A stretch of DNA of 8,198 bases from contig CAKUXN010000027.1 in assembly GCA_934700415.1 (NCBI GenBank), positions 1 through 8,198 of the forward strand. Reading direction: 5' to 3'. Each line of letters opens with the position of its first letter. The first letter of the stretch is position 1. Below, piece after piece: positions 1 to 5,026 of this stretch. The DNA comes from an uncultured Candidatus Saccharibacteria bacterium (GTDB taxonomy: Bacteria; Patescibacteriota; Saccharimonadia; Saccharimonadales; Saccharimonadaceae). The notes under the pieces are model-generated. The model ran no database searches. It worked only from the letters and a program-made list of their open reading frames with translations, and was not told the DNA's origin. A program made the position numbers and the translations under genes.

Positions 1-608
1 CTCTTAGACACATTTAAATCAGCCCCCATCATTAATTTAATCATCTTAATTTCATCTACGCCAAAGTCGCCAGTTGTTTTCTTCGTAAATGCCGCTTCAT
101 ACGCGTTCCACAAATACCGTTCGTCGGGCTTTAATTTTTCACCATCTATATCACGATAAATATTGATGTCTTCTCCCATTGCTTTAGCTAGATTTAACAG
201 AAACCAGCTTTCGATTAATACTACATTTGTAGTATTATTAAGTTCAGCCAAACACTGGTCTACAATTTTAAAATAATCTGGATTATCAGAACTTTCCGCT
301 GCCAAACTCACTTTATTTAAGATTGTTGCCGCAAGTTCCATTCTGTCATAACTTACCAGAATTTTATCGTAATATTTTAACATTCTTGCGCCTGTAATTG
401 TACCCATTTCGCTCTTTCCCTGGTGAATATTTAATTCAACCAAAGAGAACATCTCAATTCCGCCCGCTAATTTCGATTTAGCCTTCCGTGCACTTTTTGC
501 AATCGCTGACATTTTTCCTGTAGGCGTAATCAAATTCAAAATCCGGTCTGCCTCAGCGTAATTAGTCCGTCTCAATACATAAGCTAGCGTTTTAATATCA
601 TTTTGCAT
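1..608 (-). CDS. recO: DNA repair protein RecO (C-terminus cut by window edge)
   Basis: RecO is a cytoplasmic recombination mediator that anneals single strands and works with RecR to load RecA at gaps. I translated 202 residues in one open frame to the window edge. The N-terminal OB-fold region (about residues 1-80) carries the family pattern: an LRRTNYAEADRIL segment, then LNLITPTGK, then a basic KSARKAKSKLAGG stretch and a SLVELNIHQGK strand. Residues from about 80 on are helical, as in the RecO C-terminal domain; the end, and any zinc-binding cysteines there, lie outside the window. The ATG at 608 sits inside the last codons of the response regulator (11-base overlap). A GGAG at 613-616, four bases before the ATG, is the likely ribosome binding site. 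The overlap implies co-transcription with the kinase and regulator. A typical RecO is about 240 residues, so roughly 40 are missing. Identification is from remembered family sequence. Confidence 0.88.
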   Translation of the reverse strand, partial: MQNDIKTLAYVLRRTNYAEADRILNLITPTGKMSAIAKSARKAKSKLAGGIEMFSLVELNIHQGKSEMGTITGARMLKYYDKILVSYDRMELAATILNKVSLAAESSDNPDYFKIVDQCLAELNNTTNVVLIESWFLLNLAKAMGEDINIYRDIDGEKLKPDERYLWNAYEAAFTKKTTGDFGVDEIKMIKLMMGADLNVSK

Positions 609-948
609 AACGCTCCACATAATCTTTTATCTCGCGCGGAGTCATCGTGTCTTTTTCAAGCACTCCTACCACTCCATATACCGATAAATCTGTCATTTTC
701 AGATTCAAAGATGTTACTACCACTACTGGTACTTTTGCTGTATCATTATAAGAAATCAATTCATTAAGTAAGGTAAATCCATCTGGCCCAGTTAACAAAA
801 TATCTAAAAATATCATTTCTGGCATTTTGCCATCCGATATGGCGTTCATCGCTTCAATAGCATTACTAAATATTTCTACTTCGTGGTTTTTAATTGACGA
901 AGCGATACATTCGGCCATTATTTCATCATCATCAATCACAAAAATCAT
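598..948 (-). CDS. single-domain response regulator (CheY-like receiver)
   Basis: This 116-residue protein is a bare phospho-receiver domain with no DNA-binding or enzymatic output domain. All key positions are present: the acidic pocket D6-D7-D8, the phospho-acceptor D49 in FLDILLTGPDGF, the switch threonine T79 after the PVVVV strand, and K99 in VLEKD. It presumably takes phosphate from the histidine kinase encoded directly upstream. The kinase TAA (951-949) abuts this ATG (948-946) with no gap and no visible Shine-Dalgarno, so translation is probably coupled. Its 3' end overlaps recO by 11 bases. Because no output domain is attached, it must act by protein contact, as CheY and Spo0F do; the partner cannot be read from the sequence. 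The UGA stop is supported by the recO start lying across it. Confidence 0.9.
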   Translation of the reverse strand: MIFVIDDDEIMAECIASSIKNHEVEIFSNAIEAMNAISDGKMPEMIFLDILLTGPDGFTLLNELISYNDTAKVPVVVVTSLNLKMTDLSVYGVVGVLEKDTMTPREIKDYVERYAK

Positions 949-1629
949 TTAAAATAAGCTCGCTTGCATTGATTTATTAAGTTCTACATAAAAGCTTGTA
1001 CCATCTCGATGCCTCACTGCACCCACATCTGCATGCATATAGCGCGAAAATCTTGAAGCAATAAATAATCCCAGACCAGAGGAACCTGGTCGCATAGCAA
1101 TTGAAGTTGGCTTGTTTATAAAACCCCTTTTCATTTCTTTCCATACGTCCATCGGCAAAGCCGGGCCATAATCTCTCACTACTACACGCACTTTATCACG
1201 ATATTCGCGCACAATTAATTCTGATCTTGTTTCTACGCCAGAATAATGCATCGCATTAAGCAAAAAATTATAAATCACACTTCTAAGTAACTCCCGATTT
1301 GCCACTACTAAATTTGAGCGATTAGAATATTTGATAAACAAATCCCTTCGGTTAAACCTAAACAAATACATCAATTCCCGTGTTACTTCATCACACACTG
1401 GACGAATTGCCACAGGCTCCATTTCAAAAATGCCATCTTCTAAACGTTTTAATTTGGTTAAATCGTTTACTTGCTTGATTGCCCTTTCTGACACACTAAT
1501 CATTTCATCACGAATATGTTCTCCCCTGTCATCCATTTCATCAAAAGAAAGCGCCAATTGTCTAAGTACCGCCAGCGGAGCTTTTAGCTCATGCGCCGCC
1601 ACCAAAATTCCATCAACCTCCACATCCAT
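949..1629 (-). CDS. soluble sensor histidine kinase lacking a sensor domain
   Basis: A compact (226-residue) HisKA plus HATPase_c kinase. The H-box AAHELKAPL places the phospho-accepting histidine at H13, almost at the N-terminus. A two-helix dimerisation region follows to about residue 65. The ATPase domain shows an N-box (NFLLNAMHYS, N121 and N125), a G1 box (RDYGPALP, D153), and a G2 box GSSGLGL (182-188). There is no membrane segment and no PAS, GAF or HAMP region, so it is cytosolic and any input must come through a partner or the catalytic core. I chose the ATG at 1629 because a perfect TGnTATAAT ends 6 bases before it. A GTG at 1647, overlapping the upstream stop codon, would add six residues, but it lies upstream of that -10 and would be absent from such a transcript. 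Its partner is the adjoining receiver protein. Confidence 0.87.
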   Translation of the reverse strand: MDVEVDGILVAAHELKAPLAVLRQLALSFDEMDDRGEHIRDEMISVSERAIKQVNDLTKLKRLEDGIFEMEPVAIRPVCDEVTRELMYLFRFNRRDLFIKYSNRSNLVVANRELLRSVIYNFLLNAMHYSGVETRSELIVREYRDKVRVVVRDYGPALPMDVWKEMKRGFINKPTSIAMRPGSSGLGLFIASRFSRYMHADVGAVRHRDGTSFYVELNKSMQASLF

Positions 1630-1635
1630 ACCCCC

Positions 1636-1644
1636 ATTATAGCA
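1636..1644 (-). promoter_or_regulatory. extended -10 promoter of kinase/regulator/recO operon, leaderless
   Basis: The minus strand reads TG-C-TATAAT, a perfect extended -10. The hexamer is at 1641-1636, so a start site 7 bases downstream falls on base 1629, the A of the kinase ATG. There is no -35 match at the usual spacing. The promoter overlaps the stop codon region of the membrane protein gene upstream. Confidence 0.65.
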
Positions 1645-1646
1645 CA

Positions 1647-2381
1647 CTAGGCATTGAAGGAAATGGTCGTAAGTAGTCTATTAAAATCACTTTCAAATAA
1701 AACTGACTCTGTCTGCAAGACCGCAGTTTTATCACGTATCTTAAAAACTACAATATAACCACGTAATTCTGTATTTGGAATTTTGCCGCTATATCTGTTT
1801 GCTACAGCTCCCGCCACCGAAATCGTTTCTACACTCAAATCCGCATCCTTACGCTCCATCACCCTTTGATATTCGGCCACTACAGACTCAAAATCTTTAT
1901 CACGAATTGTCACCCTTAGCGCATTAATATTGGTCTTAGAAATCGGATTTACTTGAATTGGATTAAGATATGCTTTAAAATCTCCGCCATTCGAAGCGTC
2001 AGCTTCGATATACACACTCCAGGTTCGAGGATATTTAAAAGTCAATTCACCATAATCAGCTGGACCAGAAAAAGTCTGGTACGGATCTTTTTCGCGTTCT
2101 GCAAACTCTTTTTCGTCTTCCGTTTGTTGTTCTTCTTTAGCAGATGCCACGGCTACTGCAATCTTGCCCTGCACATCATCATTTACATCGTTGTATTTCA
2201 GTAAAATCCAAACAAATAATACTATAAATGTGAGCGCAAGTAGTCCCAACACTACAATTACAATCGTCTTAATAAATTCATGGTTCTTATTTGCCTTTGC
2301 CTTCAAAAGAGCTTCTCTTTGGACGGTAGGTGAACCATATTGCACATTTGTTTGCACTGGTGGCATTTGATTATTTTCCAT
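1647..2381 (-). CDS. one-pass membrane protein with PsbP-like exterior domain
   Basis: A 244-residue protein of unknown function. Residues 1-36 are hydrophilic and rich in Gln, Asn and Pro. Residues 37-62 form one strongly hydrophobic membrane helix (IKTIVIVVLGLLALTFIVLF core) preceded by lysines, so the N-terminus should be inside and the rest outside. Residues 80-100 are a charged Glu/Lys linker. From about 108 to the end is a mixed alpha/beta domain that opens with YGELTFKYPRTWSVY, a pattern like the start of PsbP-like domains, which often read 'Y..pgltF.yP..W'. I infer a surface-anchored domain protein; no catalytic motif is visible. It starts at ATG 2381, 6 bases after a perfect TGATATAAT that overlaps the xseB stop codon. 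It ends in TAG just before the kinase, and the kinase promoter lies over its last bases. Its own promoter suggests regulation separate from exonuclease VII. Confidence 0.8.
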   Translation of the reverse strand: MENNQMPPVQTNVQYGSPTVQREALLKAKANKNHEFIKTIVIVVLGLLALTFIVLFVWILLKYNDVNDDVQGKIAVAVASAKEEQQTEDEKEFAEREKDPYQTFSGPADYGELTFKYPRTWSVYIEADASNGGDFKAYLNPIQVNPISKTNINALRVTIRDKDFESVVAEYQRVMERKDADLSVETISVAGAVANRYSGKIPNTELRGYIVVFKIRDKTAVLQTESVLFESDFNRLLTTISFNA

Positions 2382-2387
2382 AAGCTT

Positions 2388-2396
2388 ATTATATCA
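2388..2396 (-). promoter_or_regulatory. extended -10 promoter of membrane protein gene, leaderless
   Basis: The minus strand reads TG-A-TATAAT. The TGA is also the xseB stop codon. The hexamer occupies 2393-2388, followed by AAGCTT and then the ATG, so the predicted start site is base 2381, the A of the ATG. No Shine-Dalgarno is possible on such a transcript, and no -35 is recognisable. Confidence 0.65.
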
Positions 2397-2594
2397 CTCT
2401 TTACTAAAATCTTCGTCCAAAATTCTAATCTCATTTTGGAGATCGCTTAAATCTTTCTGCAGTTCCTTAGCAATTCCAATCGCTTCTTTATATTTTTTTA
2501 TTGCATCATCAAGATTAAACTCATCCGAATAAAACCAATCCGTGCATTTGTCTAGTTCTTCAATTTTCTTGGCTAGAGTCTTTTTTTCGCTCAT
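2394..2594 (-). CDS. xseB: exodeoxyribonuclease VII small subunit
   Basis: Exonuclease VII small subunits are short helical proteins that pack along the large subunit's coiled-coil arm. Together they degrade single-stranded DNA from either end to oligonucleotides. This 66-residue protein fits the usual size of 60-80. It shows the family pattern of two charged helices: KIEELDKCTDWFYSDEFNLDDAIKKY resembles the typical 'LE.IV..LE...L.LEeal..Ye' region, and the second helix runs about 36-60. The start at ATG 2594 has a good Shine-Dalgarno, AAAGGAG at 2605-2599, four bases away. It overlaps the 3' end of xseA by 35 bases in another frame, a strong sign of coupled translation. The UGA stop is in frame with the next gene's ATG, but that gene has its own promoter. 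Confidence 0.9.
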   Translation of the reverse strand: MSEKKTLAKKIEELDKCTDWFYSDEFNLDDAIKKYKEAIGIAKELQKDLSDLQNEIRILDEDFSKE

Positions 2595-3663
2595 ATATCT
2601 CCTTTATTTCTGCTTTAATTTCTTTATCATATGTTGTAATTTTTACAACATTATTCTGAACAATATCACCTCTAATCATCGCATAACCCCGCCTCAGGAC
2701 TCGCTCTGGGTTAAGCGCTGCTAACGTTTTAATTCTACCAGAAATCTGTTTACGATAGTCGACGATTTGTATTTTAATAATTGTCGCCGCCTGTTCAATT
2801 TTTTCTTTTTCCTTCTTAATTACATTAAAAAATCTGTTAATAATTGCCTCTCCAACTAAGTCCATCCTAGTTCCCAGCCAACAATAGATTACTCCTCGAT
2901 CCGGAGTTAATTTTTCAGCCGCATTCGATGGCGTCGAAGCTCTCACGTCTGCAGCAAGGTCACAAAGCGTTTCGTCCACTTCATGGCCAATTCCCGTAAT
3001 CACTGGAATTTTCGACGCAGCAATCGCTCGAACCAAAGCCTCATCATTAAAACAAGCGAGATCATCCGCCGACCCACCACCACGCAAAATAGCAATCACC
3101 TGGACTTCGCCTCGCTCATTGAAATAATTAAGAGCTCGGATTATTTGATCGGGGGCATCCATCCCCTGCACTTGAGTATGAGCTACTTGCACACTTAGCC
3201 CACACCAGCGCTCATTAATAATTTTGATAAAATCAGCATATCCTGCTGCCTGCGTAGAAGAAATCACTCCGACTCGCTCTAAATATTTTGGCAGCAAACG
3301 CTTTTTCCCATAATCAAATAATCCTTCGCTATCTAACTTCTTCTTTAAAATCTCAAAAGATTTTTTTAAACTACCCTCACCTACTGGCTGCACCGCTGAT
3401 ACCGTAAATGAAAACTTTCCCCACCTTGTTACTTTTGGCGTACCTTTTACGATAACTTTCATTCCATCTTCAAGTGGAGTCCGAAGCTGAAACAAAGTCA
3501 TAAAACAATTTACACTTGCTTCTTTGTCCTTAATATCAAAAAATACCCATTTGCCTTGATTCACTTTAAAACTCGCCACTTCGCCAGTGATCGTCACTGA
3601 ATGATACGCATAATCAAGCGTCTGATTTACGACCGCAAGAAATTCAGACGGAGTGAGATTCAT
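2560..3663 (-). CDS. xseA: exodeoxyribonuclease VII large subunit
   Basis: The catalytic subunit of exonuclease VII, acting on single-stranded DNA in repair and recombination. Residues 1-95 are the OB-fold for DNA binding (ITGEVASFKVNQGKWVFFDIKD and a KVIVKGTPKV strand). The catalytic core follows: VGVISSTQAAGYADF (131-145), the RGGGSADDL motif (194-202), GIGHEVDETLCD (224-235) and ADVRASTPSNAAE (238-250). A coiled-coil arm runs about 260-320, and the tail LNPERVLRRGYAMI is typical of the family. At 367 residues it is shorter than the E. coli protein (about 456), mostly in the coiled-coil arm, as expected for a reduced genome. AAGGAAAG at 3675-3668 is the ribosome binding site for ATG 3663. 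It overlaps xseB by 35 bases and overlaps the read-through end of the upstream flippase-like gene by 20 bases. Confidence 0.95.
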   Translation of the reverse strand: MNLTPSEFLAVVNQTLDYAYHSVTITGEVASFKVNQGKWVFFDIKDKEASVNCFMTLFQLRTPLEDGMKVIVKGTPKVTRWGKFSFTVSAVQPVGEGSLKKSFEILKKKLDSEGLFDYGKKRLLPKYLERVGVISSTQAAGYADFIKIINERWCGLSVQVAHTQVQGMDAPDQIIRALNYFNERGEVQVIAILRGGGSADDLACFNDEALVRAIAASKIPVITGIGHEVDETLCDLAADVRASTPSNAAEKLTPDRGVIYCWLGTRMDLVGEAIINRFFNVIKKEKEKIEQAATIIKIQIVDYRKQISGRIKTLAALNPERVLRRGYAMIRGDIVQNNVVKITTYDKEIKAEIKEIYERKKDSSQEN

Positions 3664-3814
3664 CTTTCTTTCCTTGAATCACTTTATAGTATGGACGTGT
3701 ACCAGTAACGATCGTAAAGATGAGCGTAAGCACCCTAGTCATTACCGTCACAATTGTAGCTGTCGGAAAATCTACACAAAGCGCAATCATTACGACAGCC
3801 ATGCCCAGTTCATA
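3644..3814 (-). pseudogene. in-frame C-terminal continuation of the flippase-like gene beyond UGA
   Basis: Reading on past the UGA in the same frame gives 56 further residues before UGA 3646-3644. They begin YELGMAVVMIAL, include FPTATIVTVMTRVLTLIF and end with a basic tail GKKDESHSV. This is what the C-terminus of the family looks like: a YE motif after the glycine loop, a hydrophobic helix, a conserved arginine (MTRVL), another hydrophobic helix and a charged cytoplasmic tail. With one residue at the UGA the full protein would be 355 residues. It overlaps xseA by 20 bases, a normal operon overlap. Separate expression from the ATG of GMAVV (at 3802) is possible but no ribosome site is evident. 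Causes could be a real nonsense mutation, UGA read-through, or a base error. Confidence 0.75.
3683..3690 (-). promoter_or_regulatory. possible -10 box for xseA
   Basis: The minus strand reads ACTATAAA; the hexamer TATAAA at 3688-3683 matches 5 of 6. A start about 7 bases on would place the Shine-Dalgarno AAGGAAAG right at the 5' end of the message, the same arrangement seen before rnhA and rpmA. It lies within the interrupted 3' end of the flippase-like gene. There is no TG extension or clear -35, so this is tentative. Confidence 0.35.
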
Positions 3815-4711
3815 TCAACCATATGGCACAATTCCATCAAATACCGATCCGATTGCTTCTCCCACCAAGATAAATGGCAGAAGTTCTGGTCGCTCAAGCG
3901 AAATCGCCACTAGCCAATAAGTCGCCACCTCAAAAAAGCTATAAACAAATCCCCACACTAAAGGTTTCTTTAAATATTTCTTATTGTTTTTTGCAATTTT
4001 TACACTTTCATGTATATCAGAAAAATAATTGCTCACCCTATCTGGCCTTATCAAATATTTTTTATGCCCAAAGGTCAAAATTCTGGTTACGGTGTTCATT
4101 AATTTAGAAATACTTTTTGAAAAAAACACGATTCGTTTTTTACTACTCGCTACAAATACTACAAAAACCAGTGCTATAAATACTCCAAGATTCATAAGTA
4201 GCGACACTGGTATAATCCATTTTGCCTCATCAGGAATCAAATTAAATGCTAACAACACTAAAATCGCTACTAAAGCCTGCATATAATTAATTACCGTCGT
4301 CACTGCATAACGAAACACATAAAGAAAACTCGCCTGACCCGCCGACACATTGAATGGACGCAGACGATAAGTAAGATAAGCTAATCCACCAAGCCCACCA
4401 GCAGGCACGGCGTGATTCACAAAATTAAGTTCAGTTGATATCAGTAAAATCTCTTTTTTCGAAAATTTCTTGACGTCTCTACGGTTGCGTAAATACGAAA
4501 AGAAAATCTGCCCACACGCATAATACATAAATAATTGTTCTGGAACTAGAAGAAGTAATACAAATGGATTAGTTTCACCTAAATGTTTAAAAGTATCTAG
4601 AATATCTGGCCAATTTTCATATACTACATAGGCCACCAAAACTAAAGTCAAAAGCCATAGAATAGTTCGCGCGGAAAGAAATGGTATTAACTTATGTTTT
4701 TTCTTTGCCAT
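3815..4711 (-). CDS. flippase-like membrane protein (LPG synthase N-terminal/UPF0104 family), cut by in-frame UGA
   Basis: A multi-pass inner-membrane protein of the lysylphosphatidylglycerol synthase transmembrane-domain family, related to the MprF flippase half; such proteins move or modify lipids or glycolipids. The substrate here is unknown. Hydrophobic segments lie around residues 15-31, 48-66, 86-112, 127-157, 165-188, 250-270 and 278-295. NHAVPAGGLGGLAYLTY (99-115) is the conserved family motif. The frame stops at UGA 3817-3815 after ...SVFDGIVPYG (298 residues), exactly where the family continues with a glycine-rich 'VP..GG.GYE' motif and two more helices. The next 56 codons in the same frame are family-like (see the adjacent entry). 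The start is taken at ATG 4711, which lies 6 bases after TGGTATAAT; an upstream TTG at 4729 would precede the promoter. There is a terminator just upstream, and xseA follows. Confidence 0.8.
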   Translation of the reverse strand: MAKKKHKLIPFLSARTILWLLTLVLVAYVVYENWPDILDTFKHLGETNPFVLLLLVPEQLFMYYACGQIFFSYLRNRRDVKKFSKKEILLISTELNFVNHAVPAGGLGGLAYLTYRLRPFNVSAGQASFLYVFRYAVTTVINYMQALVAILVLLAFNLIPDEAKWIIPVSLLMNLGVFIALVFVVFVASSKKRIVFFSKSISKLMNTVTRILTFGHKKYLIRPDRVSNYFSDIHESVKIAKNNKKYLKKPLVWGFVYSFFEVATYWLVAISLERPELLPFILVGEAIGSVFDGIVPYG

Positions 4712-4717
4712 AAAAAA

Positions 4718-4726
4718 ATTATACCA
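4718..4726 (-). promoter_or_regulatory. extended -10 promoter of flippase-like gene, leaderless
   Basis: The minus strand reads TG-G-TATAAT with the hexamer at 4723-4718. A start 7 bases downstream falls on 4711, the A of the ATG. The promoter follows immediately after the rpmA terminator, which separates the two transcription units within about 40 bases. Confidence 0.68.
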
Positions 4727-4727
4727 C

Positions 4728-4752
4728 AAAAAATAGCCCCTACGGGCTATTT
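4728..4752 (-). terminator. intrinsic terminator after rpmA
   Basis: A perfect 9-bp stem, AAATAGCCC (4752-4744) with GGGCTATTT (4739-4731) and loop GTAG, is followed on the minus strand by a run of six T (4733-4728). It begins two bases after the rpmA stop codon. It ends the tyrS-methyltransferase-rpmA unit. No other clear intrinsic terminator is visible in the window. Confidence 0.9.
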
Positions 4753-4753
4753 A

Positions 4754-5026
4754 TTAGCGTACTTCTACGCGTACTCTTGGCAATGATTTACCAGAGAAAT
4801 GAGTCTTCTTTGTTTTCACGAAAGTAACCACACCATCTTTTGCAGCATGGATTGTGAAATTACGTGACATATATGTACCTGGACCAGCTAATTTAGTGGC
4901 TCCAGTTTGGCGAACTAATACTTCACCATTTTTGACTTTTTGGCCACCAAAGCGCTTAACGCCAAGGCGCTGGCCAGCATTGTTATGAACGTTTTTGGCG
5001 GTACCGCCAGCTTTTACGTGTGACAT
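4754..5026 (-). CDS. rpmA: 50S ribosomal protein bL27
   Basis: bL27 sits near the peptidyl-transferase centre of the large subunit, where its flexible N-terminus reaches toward the tRNA ends. The 90-residue protein has the signature RLGVKRFGGQKVKNGEVLVRQ (about residues 20-40), the conserved GTYMSRNFTIHAAKDGVVTF core and a basic C-terminus. The N-terminus MSHVKAGGTAKN lacks the cleavable extension found in Firmicutes, so no Prp processing is expected. The usual neighbour rplU (bL21) is not next to it here; rpmA instead follows tyrS and an RNA methyltransferase, still a translation theme. The ATG directly abuts the methyltransferase TAA (5029-5027). A Shine-Dalgarno AAGGAAG at 5039-5033 lies six bases from the start, inside the upstream gene's last codons. 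An intrinsic terminator follows. Confidence 0.97.
   Translation of the reverse strand: MSHVKAGGTAKNVHNNAGQRLGVKRFGGQKVKNGEVLVRQTGATKLAGPGTYMSRNFTIHAAKDGVVTFVKTKKTHFSGKSLPRVRVEVR

Noticed and set aside
1630..1647. GTG start at 1647 for the histidine kinase
   Set aside because: A perfect extended -10 lies between this GTG and the ATG at 1629, so a message from that promoter would not include the GTG. The six extra residues add no motif.
1647..2594. Fusion of xseB with the following membrane protein by UGA read-through (they are in the same frame)
   Set aside because: xseB ends at its normal family length and the membrane protein has its own extended -10 promoter with a precisely placed ATG.
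3815..3817. UGA read as glycine throughout (genetic code 25) as in Gracilibacteria and Absconditabacteria
   Set aside because: UGA ends the response regulator, xseA, xseB and tyrS at natural family ends, with the next gene starting across or beside the stop. No other gene in the window has an internal UGA at a conserved glycine.
3815..3817. UGA as selenocysteine
   Set aside because: The family position is glycine, not cysteine, the protein is a membrane flippase-like protein rather than a redox enzyme, and I saw no convincing hairpin just after the codon.
3653..4286. Plus-strand open frames over the flippase-like gene and its interrupted end
   Set aside because: They lack family resemblance, lie opposite a well-recognised coding frame, and have no consistent ribosome sites. 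They are antisense shadows.
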